This document shows, piece after piece, positions 1-8,289 of a stretch of DNA of 64,000 nt (positions within the stretch are counted from its first letter, which is position 1; every line of letters starts with the position of its first letter). Both the position numbers and the translations under genes were made by a program. Source of the DNA: Methylorubrum populi (GTDB taxonomy: Bacteria; Pseudomonadota; Alphaproteobacteria; Rhizobiales; Beijerinckiaceae); assembly GCF_002355515.1 (NCBI RefSeq), contig NZ_AP014809.1, positions 2,442,501 to 2,506,500 on the forward strand, given 5' to 3'. The notes under the pieces are model-generated. The model worked only from the letters and a program-made list of their open reading frames with translations. It was not told where the DNA came from and did no database searches.

Positions 1-19
1 TCCCGACCGATGGGCGGGG

Positions 20-961
20 TCAACGCACATCGATCTGAGGCGAAGCCTCTTCCTGCGCCCAGGGCGCGGTGGAGAAAGCGCGTTCCAGGAAGGCGATCAG
101 CGCCGAGACCCGGGCCGGGCGCGGCAGGCCCGGCGGCATCACGAGGTTGAGGGCGATCGGCGGCGGCTGCCAGTCCGGCATCACCCGCTCCAGGCGGCCC
201 GACTTCAGATCCTCCCAGATCGTGAAGTCCGGCTGCACCGCCAGCCCGAGTCCGGCGCGCAGCGCCGGCGCCAGGGCGTCGGCGTTGTTGGCCCGTAGCG
301 GGCCTTCGGGGACGATCGTGACCGTCTCGCCCGCGGTGTTGGTGAAGGGCCAGCGGTCGGGCGTCGGCAGGTAGGCGTAGCCGAGGCAGGCGCGGCCCTT
401 CAGATGCTCCGGATGCTGCGGAGCCCCGTGCCGTTCGAGATAGGCCGGCGTCGCCACGAGCGAGCGGCGCACGCCGCAGAGCCGCCGCACTCTGAGCGAG
501 GAATCGGGGAGCGCGGCGATGCGCAGGCCGAGATCGAATCCCCCGCCGACGAGATCGACCAGCGCGTCGGACAGGTGCAGATCGACCGAGACCTCGCGGT
601 GCGCGGCCAGGAATTCCGGTAGCACCGGCGCGAGGTGGGCGACCCCGAAGGACATCGGCGCGGCGAGCCGCACCCGCCCCCGCGGGACGCCGTTGGCGTC
701 GAGCGCGCGGGCCTCCGCCGCCTCGCCCGCGGCGAGCAAGCCGGCCGCGTCCTCGCGCGCGAGGCGGCCGGCTTCGGTGAGGGCGAGGCGGCGGGAGGTG
801 CGGTGGAACAGCCGCGCCCCGAGCCGTGTCTCGAGGCGCGCCACCGCCTTCGACACGGTGGCCTTCGACAGCCCGAGTTCCTCGGCCGCGCGGGCGAAGG
901 AGAGCGCGTCGGCCACCACCGCGAACACGGCCCAGGCCTCGAAATCGGGGAGCTTCGCCAT
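20..961 (-). CDS. LysR-family transcriptional regulator
   Basis: A 313-residue protein with the LysR layout: an N-terminal winged helix-turn-helix (about residues 3-62, with SFARAAEELGLSKATVSKAV as the recognition region) followed by a two-lobed effector-binding domain. Length is normal for the family. The frame also allows a TTG one codon earlier (964), but the ATG at 961 is preferred. It is divergent from a dioxygenase/hydrolase pair, and a perfect inverted repeat lies 10 bp upstream of its start, so it probably autoregulates and controls that pair. The inducer cannot be read from the sequence; quinones or other electrophiles are a guess from the neighbours. Confidence 0.9.
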   Translation of the reverse strand: MAKLPDFEAWAVFAVVADALSFARAAEELGLSKATVSKAVARLETRLGARLFHRTSRRLALTEAGRLAREDAAGLLAAGEAAEARALDANGVPRGRVRLAAPMSFGVAHLAPVLPEFLAAHREVSVDLHLSDALVDLVGGGFDLGLRIAALPDSSLRVRRLCGVRRSLVATPAYLERHGAPQHPEHLKGRACLGYAYLPTPDRWPFTNTAGETVTIVPEGPLRANNADALAPALRAGLGLAVQPDFTIWEDLKSGRLERVMPDWQPPPIALNLVMPPGLPRPARVSALIAFLERAFSTAPWAQEEASPQIDVR

Positions 962-971
962 CAATCAAATC

Positions 972-999
972 CGGAAACGATACATTTCAATCGTTTCCG
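972..999. promoter_or_regulatory. Perfect inverted repeat, probable LysR operator
   Basis: CGGAAACGAT, an 8-nt spacer (ACATTTCA), then ATCGTTTCCG: two exact 10-bp arms in the 138-bp gap between the divergent LysR gene and the dioxygenase gene. LysR regulators typically bind interrupted dyads in such gaps. Assignment to this particular regulator is inferred from position. Confidence 0.7.
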
Positions 1000-1099
1000 T
1001 TTTCACCGGCACAGGCAAGGGCCAGATTGGCTTCACACCGATCGCAGCTCGGGCCGGACCGGCTCCCCGCGGCGATCCCTCGATCAGGAGACCCGCACC

Positions 1100-2029
1100 A
1101 TGAGCACGCACGGCATCCACCACGTCACGGCCTTCGCCAGCGACACCGCCCGCACCATCGACTTCTACACCCGCGTGCTCGGCCTGCGCCTGGTGAAGAA
1201 GACCGTCAATTTCGACGATCCGGGCACCTACCACCTCTATTTCGGTGATGAGGCGGGCGCGCCCGGCACGATCCTGACCTTCTTCCCCATCGCCCAGGCC
1301 GCGCCTGGCCGGGTCGGGATCGGGCAGGTCTCGGAGACGGCCTTCCGCGTGCCGCGGGCCGCCATCGGCGCCTGGACGCACCGCTTCGTGTCGCTGAACG
1401 TCGCCCACGAGGCGCCGGTGAGTCTCTTCGGCGAGACGGTGCTGCGCTTCCGCGATCCCGACGGGATGCCGCTCGCCCTCGTCGGTGTTGAGGGGGCGGA
1501 GGCCGAGCCGGCCTGGGCGCCGGAGGGCATCGCGCCGGAGACCGCGATCCGCGGCTTCCACGGCGTCACCCTGCTGCTGCGCGGGGCGGATTCGACCGCC
1601 GCGATCCTCACCGACGTGCTCGGCTTCGCGGAGGCGGCCCGCGAGGGCAGCCAGATCCGGCTGACCAGCGGGGCGGCCCTGGGCGGCTTCGTGACGCTGC
1701 GGGCGGTCGGCGACTTCCTGCCGGGTCGGCAGGGGGCGGGCTCGGTCCACCACATCGCCTTCCGCGCCGCCGACGACGCGGGGCAGGCGGCGATGTCGGA
1801 GCGGCTGAGCGATCGCTACGGCATGGCGGTGACCGAGCAGCGCGACCGGCAATACTTCCGCTCGGTCTACTTCCGCGAGCCGGGCGGCGTGCTGTTCGAG
1901 ATCGCCACCGACGCGCCGGGCTTTGCCATCGACGAGCCGGCGGCGGAGCTCGGGACCGCGCTGAAGCTGCCGCCCTTTCTCGAACCGCACCGCGACCGGA
2001 TCGAGGCGGTGCTGCCGAAGGTCGCCTGA
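1100..2029 (+). CDS. VOC-family ring-cleaving dioxygenase (MhqO/MhqA-like)
   Basis: A 309-residue protein made of two vicinal-oxygen-chelate modules. The first opens with GIHHVTAFASD and the second with FHGVTLLLRG; the later VHHIAFRA and VLFEIATD segments supply the His and Glu expected at the metal site. Members annotated MhqO/MhqA are thought to open hydroquinone rings. The ATG at 1100 begins the conserved region. It is followed 73 bp later by an alpha/beta hydrolase on the same strand, the same pairing seen in quinone-detoxification units. The substrate is not demonstrable from sequence. Confidence 0.85.
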   Translation: MSTHGIHHVTAFASDTARTIDFYTRVLGLRLVKKTVNFDDPGTYHLYFGDEAGAPGTILTFFPIAQAAPGRVGIGQVSETAFRVPRAAIGAWTHRFVSLNVAHEAPVSLFGETVLRFRDPDGMPLALVGVEGAEAEPAWAPEGIAPETAIRGFHGVTLLLRGADSTAAILTDVLGFAEAAREGSQIRLTSGAALGGFVTLRAVGDFLPGRQGAGSVHHIAFRAADDAGQAAMSERLSDRYGMAVTEQRDRQYFRSVYFREPGGVLFEIATDAPGFAIDEPAAELGTALKLPPFLEPHRDRIEAVLPKVA

Positions 2030-2102
2030 CCCCACCACGCCTCGGCGGCCGTCCGAACTCGATCGGGCGGCCGTCCCATCCTCACACTGAACGGAGACAG
2101 CC

Positions 2103-2732
2103 ATGACGAACGGCGTCACCTTCGACTTCGTCCACCGTTTCGAGCCCGGCACCGGCGCAAGCGCGCCGCCGCTCCTGCTGCTGCACGGCACGGGTGGCGA
2201 CGAGACCGACCTGCTCCCGCTGGGCCGCGCCCTCTCCCCCGGCTCGGACCTGCTCTCGCCCCGCGGTCCGGTTCTGGAGAACGGCATGCCGCGCTTCTTC
2301 CGCCGCCTCGCGGAGGGCGTGTTCGACGAGGCGGATGTGCGCCGCCGCGCCGGCGACCTCGCCGCGTTCGTGGCGCAGGCGCGCGACGCCTACGGGCTTG
2401 CCGCGCCGATCGCGGTCGGCTTCTCGAACGGGGCTAACATCGCCGCCGCGACGCTGCTGCTGCATCCGGAGGTTCTGGCCGGCGCGGTGCTGCTGCGGGC
2501 GATGGTGCCGTTGGCCGAGAGCCCGCCGGCCGACCTCGCCGGGCGCCCGGTGCTGCTGCTCTCGGGCGCCCTCGATCCGATCGTGCCCGCCGACAATGCC
2601 GAGCGGCTCGCCGCGCGCCTGCGGCAGGCGGGCGCCTCGGTGACCCACACGGTCAATCCGGCCGGGCACGGCCTGTCGCAGGCGGATCTTGCCGCGGCCG
2701 GCGCGTGGCTCGCCGGGAGTTTCGGCGGCTGA
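2103..2732 (+). CDS. Alpha/beta hydrolase, MhqD-like carboxylesterase
   Basis: A 209-residue cytosolic serine hydrolase of the carboxylesterase/phospholipase family. The oxyanion-side HGTGGDE lies near residue 29, the nucleophile elbow is GFSNG, the acid is in LSGALDPIVP and the catalytic His in NPAGHGLS. All are in the expected order and spacing. It sits just downstream of the ring-cleaving dioxygenase and is likely co-transcribed with it under the divergent LysR regulator, probably acting on ring-opened or quinone-derived products. That substrate is inferred only from context. Confidence 0.85.
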   Translation: MTNGVTFDFVHRFEPGTGASAPPLLLLHGTGGDETDLLPLGRALSPGSDLLSPRGPVLENGMPRFFRRLAEGVFDEADVRRRAGDLAAFVAQARDAYGLAAPIAVGFSNGANIAAATLLLHPEVLAGAVLLRAMVPLAESPPADLAGRPVLLLSGALDPIVPADNAERLAARLRQAGASVTHTVNPAGHGLSQADLAAAGAWLAGSFGG

Positions 2733-3090
2733 ACCGTCCTCGCGGCCTCGCTGTCCGGATGCGGGGGGAGCTCGGATCGGGCGCTTCCGCGGGAGATATC
2801 GAGAAGTGGCGGGGGCCCTGCGTCCCCGTCACGCTGTGCCCGGCCAAGATCCTCGGCTTGGAACGGCGCGGCGACCGATGGGATCGAGAGGGGCAATGCG
2901 CGGTGCGTGGGGCCGCCCATGCGCGCCCGGCGACTTTCGGACGCGCGGTTCTCAGGGTGACGAACCCGTTAACGATGTCGTCCGATAACGGGAAACTCGC
3001 AGAATCAAACTAGCTTTACACCAAGCGCGCCTTTGCCCACGCTCCGACATGGCGATAACATAAGGAAAATTTCTACGGAGAGGCCGTCAG
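2733..3090. other. Intergenic region with no supported gene
   Basis: About 360 bp with only short shadow frames. Base composition falls visibly towards AT from about 2990 on (runs such as aaactagctttacac and aaggaaaatttctac), unlike the coding DNA on either side. No clear terminator follows the hydrolase gene. Confidence 0.5.
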
Positions 3091-3129
3091 ATGCCGGGTC
3101 GTCCAAATAGGATCTTGATCCAGTGCTAA
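3091..3129 (+). CDS. Possible 12-residue leader peptide ORF
   Basis: ATG at 3091, 12 sense codons (MPGRPNRILIQC) and a TAA. A strong Shine-Dalgarno GGAGAGG at 3077-3083 stands 7 nt upstream of the ATG. The ORF overlaps the GTG start (3123) of the following membrane-protein ORF by 7 nt, which would suit translational coupling. It is too short to judge by coding bias, so this is a candidate only. Confidence 0.35.
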   Translation: MPGRPNRILIQC

Positions 3130-3350
3130 CGATTTTATTTCTTGTGATCGCAGGTATGCTGATCGGCCTGTTTTATCATTGGGGAATGCTTGCTATCGCA
3201 AGCTTTTTTGTCGTCGCGGCACGAATCTTTTATCATCTCCACACCGGCCAGCTTGCGCTCGCCGACCTGCTGATGATCGCGGCCTCCCTCTGCGCATTGC
3301 AGGGAGGTTACGTGTTCGGAGGTTACCTTGCCTACAAGAAGGACGTCTGA
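3123..3350 (+). CDS. Small hydrophobic membrane protein, hypothetical
   Basis: A 75-residue ORF from a GTG, almost entirely hydrophobic: a first membrane segment over residues 1-20, a second around 21-41, and a third around 48-70 ending GGYLAYKKDV. Composition is not that of a GC-shadow ORF and local GC is lower than in the neighbours. An AGGA about 10 nt upstream, or coupling to the overlapping 12-codon ORF, could drive translation. There is a weak resemblance to short rhizobial exopolysaccharide-repressor membrane proteins, not enough to name it. Confidence 0.6.
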   Translation: MLTILFLVIAGMLIGLFYHWGMLAIASFFVVAARIFYHLHTGQLALADLLMIAASLCALQGGYVFGGYLAYKKDV

Positions 3351-3356
3351 GGCGGG

Positions 3357-3524
3357 TTAGACCCAGATGATGGTGCCTGCCATCCACGATGCCGTTCCCC
3401 ACAGCACAACAGACGTGACGATGAACAGGATCCCGTAAATCAGGCGCGGACGGTGGGCGGGCATCTCAACAATCGATGTGCTGGCAGAGGGGGCGGGCAT
3501 GTTACCGTATGGCATGGATCGCAT
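3357..3524 (-). CDS. Small single-span membrane protein, hypothetical
   Basis: A 55-residue ORF ending with one confident membrane helix (RLIYGILFIVTSVVLWG and following) and a short tail. The frame stays open upstream to 3698, but the upstream part lacks convincing composition, so the ATG at 3524 was chosen; the ATG at the NMPAPS segment is another option. It converges on the 75-residue membrane ORF with only 6 bp between stop codons. No function can be assigned. Confidence 0.45.
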   Translation of the reverse strand: MRSMPYGNMPAPSASTSIVEMPAHRPRLIYGILFIVTSVVLWGTASWMAGTIIWV

Positions 3525-3919
3525 TCCGGTTTTGCCAGAATCGATCCTTCTCGCATGTGTCAAACTACGCATACCGCCCTGAATGGCAGTAATCGAGAGT
3601 GCCTCATAAACCTGTCGTTGAAACAAGTCTGTGGCAGTTGTTCGCAGCATCGCCTGCCGGCCAGCGTACGGACAGGTCTCGTCTCGGATCGACGTCACGT
3701 CGTCAAATCACGGCTCGGTGATCTTTGTTTTTCGGCCGCTCGCGACGCGGATTGGCCACCTCCGGCGTTTTCGCGCTTCCTTCGGCCCCACCGGTCGCTC
3801 TTACCCGCTGCGCCGATCGCTCCTGCCCGCTGCGCCGGGCGATCCCGCCCTTGCGTGAGCCGGGCGGAGCGTCCATTGCCCTGTCTCTCGTTCAACCTCG
3901 GGGACAAGCGGCCGGGCCG

Positions 3920-6900
3920 GTGTATCGCCTCACCGACATCGCGATCTCGAACTGGTACCTCATCCGGCGCGAGCAGATCCGGATTCGGGGCGCGGCGGCG
4001 CTCGTCGGTCCCACGGGCGCGGGCAAGTCCACGATCTTCGACGCCGTCGGCACCGTGCTGGCCGGCAACAACGCGAGTCGGCTGGCGCTGAACGCCTCCG
4101 CCTCGGGCCGCAGCGCCCGCACCGTGCGCGACTACTGCCTCGGCTGGATCAGCGACCCGGCCGAGGGCGGGCGCCCGACGCGGGAGGCCTGCGAGACCCT
4201 CATCGCCCTCGTCTTCGAGAACCCGCAGAGCGGGCGCGTCGTCACGGTCGGGCTGGCGCTCGCCGCCCGCTCCGAGGAGCCGAAGGAGGAGACGCTCTCG
4301 CGCTTCGTCGCCATCGGCCACCGCTTCGAGATCGCCGATTACGTACGTGAGACGGCGGAGGGCAGCTTCGTCGCGCCCTGGGCCGAGGTCGCCGCGGATC
4401 TGCGCCGCCGGGCCGACAGCTTCGAGGAGTTCCGCACCTCCGGCGAGCGCTTCACCGCCGCCGTGCTGGCGACTCTGCGGGAGGGCGCGGCGGTGCCCGA
4501 TCCGCGCCAGTTCCTGCGCACCTTCTCCAACGCGGTGGCGTTCAAGCCGATCTTCGACACCAGCGCCTTCGTGCGCAGCTTCGTGCTGGAGGCCGAGCCC
4601 CTTGATGTCGCCCGCATCCGCCAGTCGATCGAGACGTGGCGGCGGCTCCTCGAGACCATCGAGGAGCTGGAGAAGCGCCTCGCCCACCTCTCCCGCATCT
4701 GCGAGCGCTACGAATCCTGGGCCCGGGCGAGCCTCACCGCAGCGCTGGACGAGATGCGCGCCGGCAGCGCCGATCTGCGCCGCCGCATCCTCGACCATGC
4801 CGAGGCCCGCCGCCTGCTCACCGAGACGTCGGAGCGCCTGCGCATCGCCCGCGAGAGCGTGGCGACGAGCCAGGGCTTCGTGCGCGAGATCGACACCGAG
4901 ATCGCCGCCCGCAAGGCGCTGATCGTCGGCAGCGCGGCGGAGGCGCGGCTCGCCGCCTCGCATGCCGGCCTCGCCATGGTCGCCCGTGACCGGCGCGACC
5001 TGACGAACCGCCTCGCCGGGATCGTCGGCCTCGTGCAGGATGCCGGCCGCCTCACCGCGATCAGCGGTCCCTTGCGCCGGATCGATCTCCAGGCGGCGCG
5101 CATCGTCGAGGCCTGCGCCCGCTCGGGGCTGCGCCGCGAGGCGCCGCCGGAGGACATTTTGAGGGTCGACGGGCCGCTCAAGGGTCTGCTCGACGGCCTC
5201 GCGCAGATTCCGGACGTCGCGGGAGCCCTGGAAGAGCAAGCGGAAGACCTCGCCCTCAAGGCCCGCGAACGCGAGAACGAGGTTCGCGGCCTCGACGCGC
5301 AGGTGAATGCGGGACGCACTTCGGCCGCGCGTCTGTCTTCCGATACGGAGGCCTTTCGCGAGGAACTGGGACGGCTCGGGATCGAGGCGGCGCCGATCTG
5401 CGAACTCGCCGAGATCGTCGATCCGAAATGGGGCCCGGCGCTGGAAGGGCTTCTCGGCCGCGCCCGCGAGGCTCTGGTGGTCGAGCCCGATCGCCTGGAC
5501 CGCGCCTTCGCCCTGCTCGAATCGCGCAAGAACCAGTTCTTCCGCTGCCTGCTGGTGAAGACCACCGATACCGCCCGCCGCGCGGCACGCCGCTTCGACG
5601 ACGGGCCGATGGGCCTGATCGAGACCGAGAGCGACCACGCCGAAGCCTTCCTCGCCGCCCGGCTCGGCGGCTACGACCTCGCGCCGGACGACGCCGCGCT
5701 GCGCCACATGAGCCGCGCGGTGGCGCCGAGCGGGCGCTCGACCTCCGGCATGGCCTATTCGGTGGTGCGCCCCGTGCCGCTGATGATGACCCGCGGCCAG
5801 CGCGGGCCCACCGCCGAGACTCGCCGCCGCCTCGACGAGGCGCGCGAGGAGGCGCGGGTTCTGCGCGCCGAGGCCACCGTGATGCGCGAGGCCGCCCGCA
5901 TCGCCAGCCTGCTGCGCAGCCGTCTCGCCGAGGCGCCGGTCGATCTCGAGGCCCTGCGCGCCGAGGCGGACGCCATCGAGGGCCGGCGCCGCAGCCTCGC
6001 CACCGAGCAGGAGACGGTCGCCCGCGCCGATGCCGGCGTGATCGAGGCGGAGCTGAAGGAGCTTCAGAAGGAGCGCTCCGCCTACCTCACCGAGCTGGTG
6101 CAGGTGCTGGAGCCCAAGCGCGACGCCCTGCTCGCCGAGGAGGCGGGGCTGAAGGCGCGGGTCGCGCAGGGGCGAGAGGCGGCGCGCGCCGCGTTCCTGG
6201 CCTACCGCACGGCGCTCAAGCGCTGGACCACCGGCGACACGGTGCGCATCCGCCTCACCGGCACCGTCCCCGCCGACGTGCCGGGCACGATCGAGGGCAT
6301 CGCCGGGGCGCGGGCCGACCGGGCCTCGCTCGACACCAAGGCGCTCGCGGCTCTGGCCTCGCAGGCCCGCGCCTCCGCCCGCGAGGCGGCCGACAGTGTG
6401 CGCAACCAGGGCCGCGCCGCCGAGCGCGACCTCGCCGAATACTGCGCCGCGTGGCGGGTCGAGAACCCGCTGGGCTCGGGCGAGCAGCCGGCCTCGTTCG
6501 GCTATGCCTGGGCGACGCGCGAGCGCGACGAGGTGGCTGGGCACGAACTGCGCCGCTACCGCGACCAGTCGCTTCGGGCGGAGGCCGAGATGCGCCGCCT
6601 GATGACCGAGGATCTGCTGACCCGGCTCGCCGACAAGTTCGAGCGGATGCGGGCACGACTCGACGCCCTCAACGAGCGCCTCGCCTCGCAGACCTTCACC
6701 GGCCAGACCTACGCCTTCGAGGCCGAGGTGGATCGGCGCTACGCCGCCGTCCACGCGCTCGCCACCGAGGTCGCCCGCTCGCCCGATGCGGCGCAGGCGG
6801 TACTCCCCGGCCCTGAGGACGGGACTGACAAGAGCCCGCTCGCGGCGGCGCTCGCCGAGATCACCGCGCTGATCGAGGGTGAGGAGAGCGCGGCGCGGCT

Positions 6901-7387
6901 TGCCGATTACCGCAACTACTTCGTCTACGAGATCGGCATGCGCGACCGGGCGGGCAACCGCACCACCCTGTCGAGCCGGGCGCTGCGGGGATCGGGCGGG
7001 GAGGCGCAGGCGCCCTTCTACGTGGCGATCGCCGCCTCGATGGCCTCGGCCTATTATCCCGGCGACCGCCCCGGCGACGAGACGCCGGGGCTCGGCCTCT
7101 GCCTCCTCGACGAGGCCTTCTCCAAGCTCGACGTGCGCAACAGCCAGTCGCTGGTCGATCTCTTCCGCGCCTGGGGCCTGCAGCTCCTGATCGCCGCGCC
7201 GGAGGACAAGCGCACGACGCTCACCGAGGTGATGGACACCGTCGTCACCGTCTACAAGAGCCCGGATCTCGCCTCGGTCCGAATCGAGGCCGAGCATCCG
7301 CTGGAAACGGCGAAACGGGCACTCGCCGAAATCAACCCAGAGCGGCGCGGAATCGAGGCGTTCCGCCTCTCGGACGCCGCCGAATAG
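3920..7387 (+). CDS. SMC-like ATPase of the MukB/MksB/JetC type, no partner genes
   Basis: About 1155 residues from the GTG at 3920, which directly precedes conserved sequence; the frame is open back to an ATG at 3725. The N-terminal head carries Walker A GPTGAGKST (residues 30-38). Long charged helical arms follow, interrupted around residues 495-620 by a globular part (WGPALEGLLGRAREALVV) resembling the hinge of MukB/JetC proteins. The C-terminal head has the ABC signature SGGEAQAPFY (from residue 1025) and Walker B LCLLDEAFSKLD (D1064, E1065). Such proteins work with a kleisin and a KITE subunit, and in Wadjet also JetD, usually in one operon; none is adjacent here. Role in chromosome organisation, repair or plasmid defence is open. 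Confidence 0.75.
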   Translation: MYRLTDIAISNWYLIRREQIRIRGAAALVGPTGAGKSTIFDAVGTVLAGNNASRLALNASASGRSARTVRDYCLGWISDPAEGGRPTREACETLIALVFENPQSGRVVTVGLALAARSEEPKEETLSRFVAIGHRFEIADYVRETAEGSFVAPWAEVAADLRRRADSFEEFRTSGERFTAAVLATLREGAAVPDPRQFLRTFSNAVAFKPIFDTSAFVRSFVLEAEPLDVARIRQSIETWRRLLETIEELEKRLAHLSRICERYESWARASLTAALDEMRAGSADLRRRILDHAEARRLLTETSERLRIARESVATSQGFVREIDTEIAARKALIVGSAAEARLAASHAGLAMVARDRRDLTNRLAGIVGLVQDAGRLTAISGPLRRIDLQAARIVEACARSGLRREAPPEDILRVDGPLKGLLDGLAQIPDVAGALEEQAEDLALKARERENEVRGLDAQVNAGRTSAARLSSDTEAFREELGRLGIEAAPICELAEIVDPKWGPALEGLLGRAREALVVEPDRLDRAFALLESRKNQFFRCLLVKTTDTARRAARRFDDGPMGLIETESDHAEAFLAARLGGYDLAPDDAALRHMSRAVAPSGRSTSGMAYSVVRPVPLMMTRGQRGPTAETRRRLDEAREEARVLRAEATVMREAARIASLLRSRLAEAPVDLEALRAEADAIEGRRRSLATEQETVARADAGVIEAELKELQKERSAYLTELVQVLEPKRDALLAEEAGLKARVAQGREAARAAFLAYRTALKRWTTGDTVRIRLTGTVPADVPGTIEGIAGARADRASLDTKALAALASQARASAREAADSVRNQGRAAERDLAEYCAAWRVENPLGSGEQPASFGYAWATRERDEVAGHELRRYRDQSLRAEAEMRRLMTEDLLTRLADKFERMRARLDALNERLASQTFTGQTYAFEAEVDRRYAAVHALATEVARSPDAAQAVLPGPEDGTDKSPLAAALAEITALIEGEESAARLADYRNYFVYEIGMRDRAGNRTTLSSRALRGSGGEAQAPFYVAIAASMASAYYPGDRPGDETPGLGLCLLDEAFSKLDVRNSQSLVDLFRAWGLQLLIAAPEDKRTTLTEVMDTVVTVYKSPDLASVRIEAEHPLETAKRALAEINPERRGIEAFRLSDAAE

Positions 7388-7393
7388 CGGCGT

Positions 7394-7419
7394 CGCGGCC
7401 GGGAATTAGCTTGGCCGCG
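7394..7419. terminator. Weak terminator-like hairpin after the SMC-like gene
   Basis: CGCGGCC (7394-7400) pairs with GGCCGCG (7413-7419) around a 12-nt loop, 7 bp after the stop codon. There is no T-tract, so factor-independent termination is doubtful. Confidence 0.35.
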
Positions 7420-7459
7420 GAAGAGAGGGCCGTTCACCGAACTTTATCCTCTCCGGGCA

Positions 7460-7488
7460 TTGACGGAGCCGACCCTCCCGCGTAGAAG
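7460..7488 (+). promoter_or_regulatory. Candidate promoter of the str operon
   Basis: TTGACG at 7460-7465, a 17-nt spacer, then TAGAAG at 7483-7488. It is the best sigma70-like pair in the 389-bp gap before rpsL and would give an untranslated leader of roughly 280 nt. No experimental start is known here. Confidence 0.45.
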
Positions 7489-7776
7489 CGCGCCACTCCG
7501 GTGGATCGAGAGTCGCTTTCGGGTCGAAGCCAGGGGCTTCGGCGACCGTCGTCAGACCGATACCGGCACCACACCCTGACGTACTCGTCAGATCAGCGGG
7601 TAAGACCGCGCCGCTCAACGGCGTGATCCTCTGCCTCACCATCGCCAAAGGCCCTGACCGGCCTCTGGCGCTATTCGTTTTGCCGCAGGTTCGCCTGCGG
7701 ACCGACCGCTCCGCAAGGGGCTTCGACAGGTTTCAGACGGTGGCCGCCCCGTGCGGCCGGATGAAGAGGGCACAGG

Positions 7777-8148
7777 ATGCCGACGATCAACCAGCTGATC
7801 GCCCAGCCGCGCAAGGCGCAGAAGGCGCGCAACAAGGTGCCGGCGCTCAACGCCTGCCCGCAGAAGCGCGGCGTCTGCACGCGCGTCTACACCACGACCC
7901 CGAAGAAGCCGAACTCGGCGCTTCGTAAGGTCGCCAAGGTGCGCCTGACCAACGGCTTCGAGGTGATCGGCTACATCCCCGGTGAGGGCCACAACCTTCA
8001 GGAGCACTCCGTGGTCATGATCCGCGGCGGCCGCGTGAAGGACCTTCCGGGTGTGCGCTACCACATCCTGCGCGGCGTGCTCGACACGCAGGGCGTCAAG
8101 AACCGCAAGCAGCGCCGCTCGAAGTACGGCGCCAAGCGCCCGAAGTAA
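7777..8148 (+). CDS. rpsL: 30S ribosomal protein S12
   Basis: A 123-residue S12 with the decoding-centre motifs [11 protein letters not shown] and [14 protein letters not shown], whose lysines are the classic streptomycin-resistance positions; both are the sensitive form (Lys). It acts in the small-subunit A site during tRNA selection. An AGAGG stands 7 nt upstream of the ATG. It is the first gene of the str operon, after a long leader, and is followed by rpsG. The C-terminal coding end is part of an imperfect tandem duplication that runs past the stop codon. Confidence 0.99.
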
Positions 8149-8177
8149 GATCGGCGCCTGAAGTAAGATCAGCGTCC
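8142..8177 (+). repeat. Imperfect 18-bp tandem duplication over the rpsL stop codon
   Basis: GAAGTAAGATCGGCGCCT (8142-8159) is followed directly by GAAGTAAGATCAGCGTCC (8160-8177), 15 of 18 bases identical. The first copy contains the rpsL TAA. It looks like a small slippage duplication. Confidence 0.8.
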
Positions 8178-8196
8178 GGAGGATTTTCTTCGGGCG
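8173..8196 (+). terminator. Hairpin between rpsL and rpsG
   Basis: CGTCCGGAG (8173-8181), loop GATTTT, CTTCGGGCG (8188-8196): nine pairs including two wobbles, followed by TCTATTT. It could act as an attenuator or RNA processing site inside the str operon; full termination is unlikely given the essential genes downstream. Confidence 0.45.
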
Positions 8197-8289
8197 TCTA
8201 TTTCCACCGCCTCACAAGGATGTCGCCGGCTCTTCGCTCAAGGCGGCCTGCGTGAGGTGCTTAAAGCCAGTTTTTCGAGAGTCTGAACC

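Noticed and set aside
965..2287. 440-codon minus frame over the dioxygenase gene
   Set aside because: Shadow of the real plus-strand gene; the plus frame has clear VOC motifs.
3695..7297. 1200-codon open frame antisense to the SMC-like gene
   Set aside because: Its product is Arg/Ala/Gly/Leu-rich with no domain; it arises from GC-biased third positions on the opposite strand.
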